From contig NC_079887.1 of NCBI RefSeq assembly GCF_029227915.1, forward strand, positions 22,999,650 through 23,063,649: 64,000 nucleotides of DNA, in the 5' to 3' direction. Under the pieces are notes generated by a model, which was not told the DNA's origin, ran no database searches, and was given only the letters and a program-made list of their open reading frames with translations. Positions 41,940 through 51,867 of this stretch are shown one piece after another (position 1 is the first letter of the stretch; each line of letters starts with the position of its first letter). Source of the DNA: Hydractinia symbiolongicarpus. Taxonomy: Eukaryota > Cnidaria > Hydrozoa > Anthoathecata > Hydractiniidae. A program made the position numbers and the translations under genes.

Positions 41940-42947
41940 TTAATTTGGATACTTGTCCATACCAATTGCCAGCAGATGCTTGGATCAACGATCCTTCAAA
42001 GTGGCCAAACTTGGAGTACCCTGAGGTTTATGATTACTTGGTAAACACCCCTGGCGTTCTACAAGAGAAGCTATGAAGAGTCGAAAGTGATTGGAAGCCC
42101 ACAATCAATTTGTTAGTGGATGAGTTAGAACTGTGTTTTTTCTTTAAGAAAGACAAAACATGGCCATATATTTTACTGAAGGCAGAAGTTATGCCTTCTC
42201 AAAGAGTAAATGAGGATCCACACATATCCTGGATCATTGTGGACATAAAAAATGTTAATTTTCTTTCTGCCCACTGCACATGTATGGCTGGGTTTGGTGA
42301 GTCATGTAGTCACATAGGGGCTTTGTTATATAAAATCGAGGCTGCTGTTCGTGCTGGATTCAATAAGAAAGCATGTACTGAAGAAGCATGTAAGTGGAAT
42401 GTCGATTTTGTCAAAAAAGTTGCACCAAAGAAGATTTCTGACATTAAATTTTATTCAGAGAAGGCTGTTGAGAACTTTAAGAAAAAAAATCGTAGCAGTA
42501 ATAAATTTTCTGGTAGTAATATTCCACCAACTGATGAAGAAAAGGCAAGGTTTTTATCAAAACTGTCTAAATTGGACAAAAAATCCATTGTTTTGCATAC
42601 ATTCTCTGATTTTTATAAACCATTCGTGCCAGTATATGAACCACCTAGAAGAGCTAAGTTTCCAAAGTCATTGAGAACTCTATTTAACAGTAACAGCATT
42701 GATAAAGATGGTGACGAGTTACAACAAATGTCAAGAGATATTTATAATAACATGACTTTGTCAGCAGAGGTTGTTGATTGCATTCACAACTCAAGTATGA
42801 AGCAATCGAAAAGTTTTATTTGGCATGAGATATGTGTTGGCAGAATTACTGCATCAAAAGTATATGATGTTCTCCACATTAACTTGGAAACTCCTTCAGA
42901 GTCCCTAATCAAAAGGATTTGTAAAATTTCAAAAAAAAACTAAATTC
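41940..42947 (+). pseudogene. SWIM-YqaJ-PHD gene, 5' part
   Basis: The reading starts near 41945 with PADAWINDPSKWPNLEYPEV, the usual N-terminus of metazoan transposon-type YqaJ proteins. There is one in-frame stop near 42074. It then runs open from 42107: SWIM zinc finger AHCTCMAGFGESCSHIGALL (CxC...CxH), then a linker, then the start of the YqaJ exonuclease fold (SFIWHEICVGRITASKVYDV). It breaks at 42943 where a CR1-like element begins; the protein resumes near 49725. YqaJ is a lambda-exonuclease-like PD-(D/E)xK nuclease. Such SWIM-YqaJ genes are common as passengers of cnidarian DNA transposons, so this is probably a transposon gene, but I found no TIRs for it. Confidence 0.75.
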
Positions 42948-43598
42948 ATGTTGATTTCGACCAAACGCTTGTCCAATATTCATATTCTTAATAAACACAG
43001 TTCGACGATCAAGCTAGGGAGTACTCCACTCAATCGTGTTGGGACTTGTTCACTATTGGGACTAACAATTGATGAACACTTTAAATGGAACGCACAAATC
43101 GATAAAACTTTGAAAAAATGTTATGGGAAAATATCTGTGCTACGAAAGTTGAAGAACTTCACAAGCTTCAGACTACGAAAACAGTTAATTGAAACCTTAA
43201 TTTTTTCTCAAATTGATTATAACGACTTTATCATGTCGCTGACTGAAGCACAAATGAAAAGATTACAAAAACCTCAAAAATTGCATGTAGTTTTGTTATT
43301 GGACGTTATGCCAAAATTCAAGATATCATCAAATTAAAATGGCTCCCCATAAAGGAACGTCGTGAATTCAACTTATCGAAACTAACGTACAAAGCCATTA
43401 ATTTCACCAACTGGTCAAGTTCCTGTAAAGTAAATGTACGTATAAAGCGAAACAATCTCCGAAACCAGCATGAACTCAGCCTTCATCACTCGATAGATGG
43501 TACCTTTTAAGATGAAGCAGCGCGAGTGTTCAACAGTCTACCAGCTAACCTTCGTACTGCTGATTCCTTCAATATTCTTTCTAGAAATATTAAATCAT
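42948..43598 (+). pseudogene. CR1-like retrotransposon, C-terminal fragment
   Basis: The post-RT region is visible: SLLGLTIDEHFKWNAQIDKT, YGKISVLRKLKNF, then after frame breaks LKWLPIKERREFNLSKLTYK and FNSLPANLRTADSFNILSRN. The reading is cut by element H1 at 43598 and continues on its far side at 47018 (SYL...), across the Tigger insertion at 47034. Its 3' end, with (CTTA)n typical of CR1/L2 tails, is near 49725. It is a 5'-truncated copy inserted in the YqaJ gene. Confidence 0.75.
43589..43598. repeat. 10-bp target-site duplication of H1 (left)
   Basis: ATTAAATCAT, repeated exactly at 47018-47027 immediately after the right TIR of H1. Confidence 0.75.
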
Positions 43599-43668
43599 TA
43601 AGCTCGACCCCAGCACCTTTTACCGTGGCGTCGAAAAGGCGCTGGCACAGGCTGGTCACGTGGGCATC

Positions 43669-43693
43669 AAATGAACCAGATTCTGGTTCATTT
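43669..43693. repeat. Subterminal hairpin of H1
   Basis: Perfect 11-bp stem AAATGAACCAG / CTGGTTCATTT with a 3-nt loop, just inside the left TIR. H2 has a hairpin at the same place with a different upper stem sequence but the same CCAG/CTGG base. Confidence 0.7.
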
Positions 43694-43725
43694 TTAATTT
43701 ATGCAAATTCTGCACATTTACGATT

Positions 43726-44910
43726 TTGTCGATGGGCTGGGAAGATGTGGTACGTGTTTTCAAGCGGCTGAATAATGTTTTCGAAAAGTATGAAAAGTTG
43801 CCCTCGTTTATTTTGAAACCAAAACAAGTTCAATGTTTCGAGTATTTAGGAGAAGGACACCACGTTATAGCTGTTTTGCCTACTGGGTTTGGTAAATCGT
43901 TAATTTATCAACTTTTACCCGACTTTGTTCCAGAACGAAAGGCAGGCAATATTGTACTTGTTGTCTCTCCTTTAACATCAATTATTGAAGATCAGTTAGT
44001 AAATTTAAGTAAAGTAGGCATTGAATGTGGTTTCTTACAACTCGAAGACTAAGCTAATAGCCAGAGATACGAACCCTTGTTTGAGGAAGATTTGAATGAT
44101 GCATCAAATTCTGTTTTTAAAATTTCAAAAAGCATTGTTGCAGGCAAATGTAAAATTTTATTTGCACATCCAGAGTCACTGTTACCAGATCAGGGAAGGA
44201 AGATATTACGATCAAAAATTTATGAGGAAAATGTTGTGGCTTGTGTGATAGACGAGGCGCATTGTGTGGAATTATTGTGAGTATAGCTAGCTAGCTAGTT
44301 TTCTTTGTATAACATAACATAACAAAAATCTACATACATAGCTATTATAAAAATAATATGCCTTAAATATAGCAACTAAATATATATAAACAAACTAATA
44401 TATATTATATATCCATTTGAAAAAGTTTCACAAACAAAATATATGTATATGTATAGCTATAATAATTGAATAATATAAATTTATCACCATAATACAGTTA
44501 AGCTAAAAAATTGATGAATTACTGTATGTTATATCTAGGGGTGAAGAATTTCGTACAGAATTTCAAAACTTATCAGTTTTACAAGCATTCTTCCCTCACA
44601 GTATCATGTTAGCTTTGACTGCAACTGCTTCACCAACGAAATTACGTAATTTAAAAAAAGCTTTGAAAATAGAAAATTGCAAAGTGGTTACTGCAAATCC
44701 AAATCGTAAAAGCATTTTTTTAAAAAAAAGAAATAAGAATGAGTAATTGCAAAGGTTTAGCAGGATATGAGGATATATTACTACCTATCGCAACAGAGTT
44801 AAAGCACAAAAAACAAAACTGCCCTATGACAATTATTTATTTAAAGTTAAAATATTGTGCCTATGCATACAGATTGTTTGAAAGAATTTCACTATCCAAC
44901 ATTCAAATGT
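43726..44910 (+). pseudogene. RecQ-like helicase of H1, truncated
   Basis: Superfamily 2 helicase motifs of RecQ type appear in order: motif I AVLPTGFGKSLIYQLLPD, VVSPLTSIIEDQ, then after an in-frame stop at 44050 the block ILFAHPESLLPD and motif II VIDEAHCVEL. A GT-AG intron (about 44278-44539) splits DEAHCVE from GEEFRTEFQNL at the same point as in H2. Motif III is MLALTATAS. A frame shift in an A-run near 44722 precedes the next block ILLPIATELKHKK. The gene ends at about 44880 (RLFERIS), where deletion joins it to the minus-strand gene. Motifs IV-VI are lost, so it cannot be an active helicase. Confidence 0.85.
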
Positions 44911-46572
44911 CCTCAGGGCAACAACACAATCTTGATAGTTATTTTCATTAGCATTGATGATTGGCATGCTAATAATTTTTGATTTTTTCTTCATTTCTTC
45001 ACTGTATTCATGATTAATATGTTCTGGTAACACTTTCTTGAAAAATTTAAATTGTGTAAAAAAATCTGCCATTATCCTTCCAACGATTATTGCCGATGTT
45101 TTTGTATATTCTTCCCATTCTTCTCTACTTGGAATGAACCTACAACGGGAAATTGTTCTTAAATTTTCCTTGGGGTGGTCATTAGGGAGGTGGTTGAATG
45201 TGATTCTGTTTTCTATAAGATTTGAAGCAAGAAGATGAAGGTCTTTATTGTTGATTGATTTTCTCAAATTAACTAAAACTTTCAAATCCCAGTTGTCAGT
45301 CGTTCCACGTAGCGTAAAACCACTTTTGACAATCTGTACTGCACTTGACATAAAATTACCTCCAATTAATTTCAACAACGTATCCCTTCATGAAGGAGAT
45401 AAACAATAGCCAACTTTGAGTCTTTTTTGTAACTAAAACAAATTTGCAATAAAAATATAGAATATAAAGCATAATAATTTTATTAAACAACTATTTAACA
45501 ATTTTTATAACTAACCAACGGATGTTTATTTGAGAGGAATTTAACCATGGTGTGAAGTTTTTTTGTATTGTTTGTCACATTTTTTAACTGATTTTTAAGA
45601 TTTGTACGACTTATGTTATTTAATCAATAAACATGTATTTTTTACCTGTTTGCTGCAGCCACCTTCAATAACAAGTACTGTATTTATTCTTTGCATTAAG
45701 GACAATTCATGCCATCTGTGCTGCATTAAAATTGAGTAAATAAAACACAATTTTAACTGTAGATCATGCTCAATATGTTTTCTGCCTGCTACAGCCGTCA
45801 ATATGTCTATTAAAAATGGATTATATTGTGTGACTTCTGACCATAAATTGCTTTCTTTAAAAAACATCATTTCGTCACAATTCTTTTCAAACAAGACAGA
45901 GCCACCACTTTTCTTGCATAAGTTTTTGCATGCAGTGCTTATTTCATCTGTAGCAAGTTGCTTAATGGCATCAATTAATTTAGGGCAATTATTTTTTATG
46001 GTAGTTATGATAATATCAATTGTCCTTGTTTGTAATGCAGTAATAATTTTCTTTTCTTAATCTTCAGTAATGAAGTCGTTTTGAGGTTGTTTTGTTTTGC
46101 CAAGTTCTTTAGGAAGTATTTTTGTGTTTGACTTTATGTCTGTTTGATTTGTTATGTTTAGTAAAGGCGTAAATTGTAGAGATTTTTTTGACTGGAAACA
46201 GTTTTTTTGGACAGGATAATTTTCATTTTTAATGTTGATTTTTTTTGGTTTTGACTGCTGGTTTGGTGAAAAAGCTGCACATCTTTTTACTGTTGTTTGC
46301 TGTTGTAAATGGATTTGTTGTTGTTGTACATTATTCTGGAAGTCAAACATTTTATTGATAAACCTGTCACACTTTGAACAAATTGTTGTAGGCAATAGTT
46401 CAAACTCGGAAACGTTTAATCCACATGTTCTGAATATTTTGTGATGTAAGGATTTTTCCTTTCCACTTTTTGAAAAAATTCTGGTCAAGTGATGTGCTGA
46501 TGTTTCTTCAGCACAAATTCGACACACTCCTTTGCCACCTTTATAAACTTTTTTAGGCGTAGATGGCAACAT
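44880..46572 (-). pseudogene. Zinc-finger / DUF6589-like gene of H1, truncated
   Basis: Start is ATG 46572 (MLPSTPKKVYKGGKGVCRIC). Residues 15-75 form a ZAD-like treble-clef finger: CRIC, then CGLNV, then ICSKCDRF. A Gln-rich stretch follows. An in-frame stop lies at 46057, but the same frame continues (IDAIKQLATDEISTACKNL, ESNLWSEVTQYNPFLIDILT) to a donor near 45654. After an intron, the exon from about 45400 has DNWDLKVLVNLRKSINN, REEWEEYTKTSAIIVGRIM and ISMPIINANENNYQDCV, matching H2 residues there. It is cut at about 44880 by the deletion. In H2 the matching protein continues into the conserved GDQLT core. Confidence 0.75.
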
Positions 46573-47017
46573 CTTCTGCAACGAGAGATTAACAAGAAGA
46601 GCACCTGCAACACTTCACTTCTCTCTCGAGCCATATATATGAATGCATTACCTAGCTGGCTAGCAACAACACCGACTACTTTTTAACAAAAAATATCGTA
46701 TATTTGAAAGAAATTATTACTTTAGCTAAGACATCTTTAAAAAAAAGGTGGAGGAAATGACATTAAAAAGGAAAAATAATGCTTTTTAAGGATTTAAAAC
46801 CACCAACAACAACGACGCCACATCTTCCGGTGCCATATTTGTTGATGTATCACTTTTAGGATTTTTGCTGACGCCAGCTAAAAGCGTTGCATAATTAGGG
46901 TAACGCCATGGGCCAATCAGATACGATACGGTGACCAGCCTGGTCCAGGGCTATTTCGCCAGAACTATCAGAAAGCGCAGCGCCGTTGAGAAGCAAATAG
47001 TCCTGGGGACGAGGTTG

Positions 47018-47027
47018 ATTAAATCAT
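47018..47027. repeat. 10-bp target-site duplication of H1 (right)
   Basis: ATTAAATCAT, exact copy of 43589-43598. Confidence 0.75.
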
Positions 47028-48187
47028 ATCTACTACAGTTGACTCTCTCTATCTCAAACTCGCAAGGGACCAGAAAATTTGTTCGAGATAGAGAAAGTTC
47101 GAGATAGAGAAAAATTGACAAAAATTGGATTTTTTCGTAAAAAACGTATTTTTAACCTTCATTGTATCGGGAGTTGATAGAGGTCAATGAGAGATGTTAA
47201 AATGTTAATATTCAATGCACAAGACTTCTTTTAAAATAAATACATAAAATAAATTTACAGCTTCATTTAAAGAAATCGGTTATGTCCTTTTGTTTAAGTG
47301 ATGCCACTCTGTCTTCATTATACATTTTTTCGAATTTGGAGATAAGCATTTGCATTTCATTGCCTTTTTCGCAACACATTGCTAGATCTTTCAAAAGATC
47401 AATACTACACTCGACTTTTGATCTTGATGGTTTTTCGACAACTATATCAAATGAATCATCCTCCATGTCACTGCCATCGTCTTCAGCTTCGTCGTCCTGA
47501 GATTTCCGAAATTCATCAATGATATCCTCATTAGAGATTTGAGGGGCGGTTGCGATAACCTCATCATCCAAGGTCACAAGATCATTAGCACTGAGATCAT
47601 TTGGTACCAATGATGGATCAGCCTCTCTTAAATCATCCAAACTTTCTTGAAGATCTTTAAATGGGTCATCCGAATCAGCAATAGCATCCTGTTGTCCTGT
47701 AGAAGTGATTCCAGATTTCTTAAAACAATTGATGATGGTTTGTTTAGTTACAGCCTCCCGAAAATCAGCCAGTATCTTTATTCCGCTTAAAATTGAAATC
47801 TTTGGCAAAGGTTTGTTGTTCTCCAAAGCACTGCACAGCAAACGTACAACTCTCCTTCGGTAATGCGCTTTTAGACTTCGTATGACACCTTGGTCCATCG
47901 GTTGCAACACAGACGTTGTGTTAGGGGGCAAAAAAACGAGATGAATGTTTTTTAAGTTCGAGATCGATGGGTGTGCTGGACAGTTGTCGATTATAAGAAC
48001 GATTTTTCTCCCGTCTACACGAAACTTCCAACTTTTCTTTTGTGATGTGTATTGGCAAGGGAGATGTTTGATGTTATTAAAGCAGCGAGGTAATGCCGGT
48101 GTATACTTAATGTATACATTCCGAACACAGGACCCACATTGATAACAGTGTTTCAAACACTGAAGTGGCTATATCCTGTATAAATAT

Positions 48188-48190
48188 TCG

Positions 48191-48222
<32 letters not shown>
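48188..48222. repeat. (AAT)n microsatellite
   Basis: About ten AAT/ATA units between the C-terminal transposase piece and the HIRAN-like segment. Confidence 0.9.
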
Positions 48223-48225
<3 letters not shown>

Positions 48226-48240
48226 GCTGCGGCCATTCCA

Positions 48241-48582
48241 GTGAATCTTAACTTGCTCTTCTACCCCCCAGAGCACTTTTCTCCTTTGAGGTGGTATGTT
48301 TTCTCGGGAAGACAAATGAAACCTCACAACCCTGTCGACAAATACGCTGTAGCCGTTAAAAAAGATGGGAAACTAGTCGGACATTTGCCGTTAGGAGAAA
48401 ATGGAAAGTTTGCTAAAACCATATTTTATTTTCTCCGTGCTGATCAATTTGGGAGATGTGATATAACTGTTACTGGAAAGGCAGTTAATCTTGGAGATGG
48501 TGATGGAATGCAGGTCCCCTGTGTTCTAAGCTTATCCGGGCAAAAGTCAATGGTAGAGATTTTGAAAAAACAGAAGCTGTAA
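48241..48582 (+). pseudogene. HIRAN-like domain fragment inside the Tigger element
   Basis: An open frame of 113 codons opposite to the transposase, without an ATG. It reads PHNPVDKYAVAVKKDGKLVG, HLPLGENGKF, FFYFLRADQFG-like text, CDITVTGKAVNLGDGDGMQV and PC. This resembles small HIRAN-like domains widespread in cnidarians and molluscs (NPxDxxAVAV...VGHLP...CxVTGxR...IPC). HIRAN binds DNA ends in helicases, but the role of the stand-alone version is unknown. The expected first strand of the domain is missing. The DNA replaces the middle of the transposase gene, so it looks captured rather than resident. Confidence 0.55.
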
Positions 48583-49724
48583 TTTTAGTGTTTGATATGT
48601 AATCACGTTGTTTTTATACACGAAATGAAAATTATAACTATGTTATTTACCTTTTTTCCATTTGTCCAGCCAACCATCGGAAGCCTTGAAACTTGAACAA
48701 TCAAAGTTTTTAGCAAAACTGAGTGCCTTTTCTTTTATCAAATTGCCATCGATCGGAATGTTTTGGCTTCTTTGAACAGTAAACCATTTGAAAACAGCCT
48801 TGTCTATCTGCTCATAATCACAGCCTCGAACCTTTTTCGAACCAGACGCGGTTTTTTGTTCTTCCAAGCTTTGTAGGATCTTATGTTTTTTTTTCATCCA
48901 AGTTGAAATTGTATTTTTGGGGATCCCGTATTTTTCTGCTGCCTCCTTGTTTGACATTCCTTTCTCGATTTCCCGAATTATTTGACATTTGTGAATTAAA
49001 GAAACGTTATTGAGTTTTCTTTTTAAAGCCGACATCTTCACCTCAAGAAGGTTTCTGGTTCAAAACACTGTAAACAATGTTTTGTGAGTGACTTTAGAAT
49101 TCGAACGTCAAACATTTTCGTTCGAAAATGGAACATTTTAATTCGATTTTTAGTGTAAATAGGTTCTTAAATCCGGAAAAGTTCGAGATAGAGAGAGAAA
49201 CAGTCAGACGGGACCGAGATTTTAGTTCGAGATAGAGAGGTATTCGAGATAGAGAGGTTCGAGATAAAGAGAGGAAAATAGCTTAGAGCCTACACAAATG
49301 TCCAAGGGACCGAGACTTTGGTTCGAGATAGAGAGATGTTCGAGATAGAGGGTAGTCGAGATAGAGAGAGAGAGTTAACTGTAGATAAATCCGTTGCTCG
49401 CTTGTCCGATAGTTTATTCTGATAGTTTATCGAATCACTTCTTTTTTCACGCATTTATTTCCTTTTCGATTTTTATTTTTATTTTGTTTTCTCTTTCAGT
49501 CCATATTTCACAGCTACTGCCAATTTCTCTTTGCGATGTGTTTCCCTTTGGCTTGCGCTAACTCCCCCATGAATATTTTTTTTGTCATTAAATACTTAAT
49601 ATATATGTATATATTTAAAATTTTATTGTTGATAACATTTGAATTTATTTTATATTATTTTTAACGGTTTGAAGAGCCATTGTAATATATGGATACCCTG
49701 AAATACATTTTACTTACTTACTTA

Positions 49725-50466
49725 CTATCGGTGGTATCCACCACTGTATCCTCTTTACGTTTGGGCCTTGACCATGAGAAACATGCTGTCGCTGATTTTT
49801 TAAAACGTAGTAACCATTTAAATGCAAAGATTGTTGAATGTGGGTTGAAACTTGTACCAGAACGGACGTACTTTGGGGCTACACATGTTGGAATATTTAC
49901 ATGTGATTGTCACAAGGAAGAAAAGTTAATTGAAATCAAGTGCCCGTACAGTTATCGCAACATTGTTTCCTTCGCTGCTGCTGTATTTGACAACAATTTT
50001 TTTATGAATTCTGAAGGAAAGTTGAAAAAAAAGAGCACAGGTATTACTATCAAGTACAGTTTCAAATGTTTGTTTTCAATGGCAAAAGCTGTTTTTTTAT
50101 TGTGTGGACTCCACATTGGTTACATGCCGTTCAGGTTTTGTTTGATGTGAACTTTATCAATTTGAATATGGACAAAGTTGAACAGTTTTATCTCCGACAC
50201 ATTATACCAGAGTTATTGACAAGAAGACTAGAGCGTAAAGTTGTTAAAGCTCCACCTCCTCCTCCTCAAGCAAATGCAAGTGAAAAATTGTATTGTCTCT
50301 GTCAGTCTGAATACAATCCTAATGACGAAACATTTATTGGTTGTAACTATACATCTTGCAAGTAAGAATGGTTTCATTTGAGCTGTGTTAAATGGAAAAG
50401 AGTCCCAAAAGGTTCATGGTATTGTCCCTTGTGTCGAAAGGCCAGAAAACAAAAGGTATGTTAACA
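49725..50466 (+). pseudogene. SWIM-YqaJ-PHD gene, 3' part
   Basis: After the CR1 tail, the YqaJ domain resumes: LRLGLDHEKHAVADFLKRS, then ECGLKLVPERTYFGATHVGI and the PD-(D/E)xK block LIEIKCPYSYRNI. The usual GAxPDG Asp is replaced (GATHVG), so the nuclease may be inactive. A frame shift near 50080 leads to VWTPHWLHAVQV-like text ending the domain, then a short proline run and a PHD finger LYCLCQSEYNPNDETFIGCN...WFHLSCVKWKRVPKG...WYCPLC, broken by one stop at 50363. A donor-like GTATGT follows at 50456. The order SWIM-YqaJ-PHD matches a recurring cnidarian architecture. Confidence 0.75.
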
Positions 50467-50518
50467 CAGTCAGTGACGACACCTCACTGAACACCACAAA
50501 TACCAGATAAGAAAATCT

Positions 50519-50535
50519 CCCCCCCCCCCCCCCCC
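50519..50535. repeat. C17 homopolymer tract
   Basis: Seventeen consecutive C, adjoining AGATAAGAAAATCT. In inverse orientation the same neighbour sequence borders the G22 tract at 56153-56174. Confidence 0.95.
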
Positions 50536-51049
50536 TCGCAAAGCTTCTTCTAAAATGACTAAGGACAGCAGAATTGTCAATCCTAAAAGTCAAGCCAAAA
50601 AGACAAGATATGATATCAAGCACCCTTGCTGTTTGTGCCCTTGATGTGGTTAAACCCTCTAAAGATCTCTATGCAAAGCAAAATCTTCCTTTTACAAGGA
50701 TGGTCTGTACAACCAAATTAATTGTGAAAGCAACCCTCTGCACAATACAAATAATGTGCACATAGATAAATTTCCATTTCCATATAGTATGCATCCCAGA
50801 TCGGAAAAGCAATATACCATCATCTACCTTTCATGGACCATTTTTTTCCGAATTTTTACGAATTGGCAGATGCTGCTTAGTCGAAGACTTTATTTCCCGT
50901 GCTTCCATACTTTTTAATAGAATGATCAAACACGGAGAAAATTTAAACATGATATCCAAACTAATTATTAAGGTAATGCATCGCTACAATACCGTTTTTA
51001 ATAAATATTAAAAAAACAGTGAAGAAATAATTGAATTATTAATAACTAA
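50536..51049. other. No recognisable gene
   Basis: A basic, short open frame (50560-50640) may be the last exon of the YqaJ-PHD gene. The rest is AT-rich and featureless. Confidence 0.45.
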
Positions 51050-51055
51050 ATAGGA
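51050..51055. repeat. 6-bp target-site duplication of IH2 (left)
   Basis: ATAGGA, repeated exactly at 56067-56072. Confidence 0.85.
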
Positions 51056-51867
51056 TACGATGGCCCTCAGGTGTCACTTCACTTCTGTATATTTTTTTAT
51101 TACCCTTCATCGTTTTTCAGTTCCCTTCTGAATTTTTCAATAATTTTGCCATTTCCCTTCAGGATTTTTGGGATTTTCCCTTCAGGGTTTTTCTATGGCA
51201 CACATTTTGTGACCTTCTGCATATTTAAAAAGTGGTGAAGGGAATTTTTTTAGTTGACCTTCGCTATTTGAAAAAACAGTGAAGGGAAATTTTTGATTAG
51301 CGTACCAGAGGTCTCTATCTGTGTGACACGTTGTTGACGAAGTGTTGTTCGGTGAGTCATCAAATTTTTACACCTACTGTTTTTTGTCTTTGTTAATTTC
51401 ATTTCGAAAATCTACACCTCTCTGGGGAGGAGTCGAAAAAGTTTTTTGTTTGCATCAGCAATAATTGAAGCTAGGAATCAAATATGGCTACCTATTTGCT
51501 GTGTGTTAGAAGCGAAAGCGAAAGTTCAGACAACAGCCTTGACAGCTTTTTGGTAATTTTTTGCTATCTAGAGTGGTCAGAGCAAAATGAATGGAAACAA
51601 AAAAGTTGGGACATATGGCAAAAATATTATAAATCAAGGATAACACATGTCTTTTCTAAGATAGATATTGTTAGTTATGGCACACAGTGTACACACAGAC
51701 CAGACACATAAAAACTTTTACAAGTGTCGTCATTGAAAAAAAACAAAAAAAAACAAACAAACATGGTTTATAGCTAATATACAGCTTGGTGAATAATTAC
51801 AGTAAAAGTTCAATGATTGAATAAAACATTGGTGATATGTTTTACAATTTTTACCATTTTTTAGGAT

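Larger units (their letters stand above)
43599..47017. mobile_element. H1: helicase / DUF6589 transposon, internally deleted
   Basis: Ends are imperfect TIRs: left TAAGCTCGACCCCAG (43599), right inverse CAACCTCGTCCCCAG (47017), with further similarity about 50-90 bp in (CAGGCTGGTCAC). H2 starts CATCCTCGTCCCCAG, matching the right end at 14 of 15 positions. Flanks carry ATTAAATCAT on both sides. Removing the element restores a sensible CR1 reading across the site. It contains a broken RecQ-like helicase gene (plus) and a broken zinc-finger/DUF6589-like gene (minus), joined in the middle by a large deletion relative to H2. Confidence 0.8.
47263..49035 (-). pseudogene. Tigger transposase missing its middle
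   Basis: The N-terminal piece (49035 down to 48643) has the pogo/CENP-B-type DNA-binding helices: EIEKGMSNKEAAEKYGIPKN then ISTWMKKKH, and a second HTH with FDCSSFKASDGWLDKWKKG. The C-terminal piece (48156 to 47263) has the DDE_1 core: catalytic Asp in KIVLIIDNCPAHP and the block LPPNTTSVLQPMDQGVIRSL, followed by an acidic C-terminus ending KQKDITDFF. The intervening part with the first catalytic Asp (DETG-type motif) is absent; in its place (48160-48640) is a HIRAN-like segment and a microsatellite. A normal intron cannot supply the missing codons, so the copy is inactive. Confidence 0.88.
47036..49381. mobile_element. Tigger/pogo-type transposon
   Basis: Ends are CAGTTGACTCTCTCTATCTC (left, 47036) and, inverted at the right, CAGTTAACTCTCTCTCTC; the element is flanked by TA at 47034-47035 and 49382-49383. 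Both ends have many copies of TTCGAGATAGAG (at least seven on the right). It inserted in the CR1 remnant 19 bp to the right of H1. It holds a two-piece transposase gene on minus and a foreign HIRAN-like segment on plus in the middle. Confidence 0.9.
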
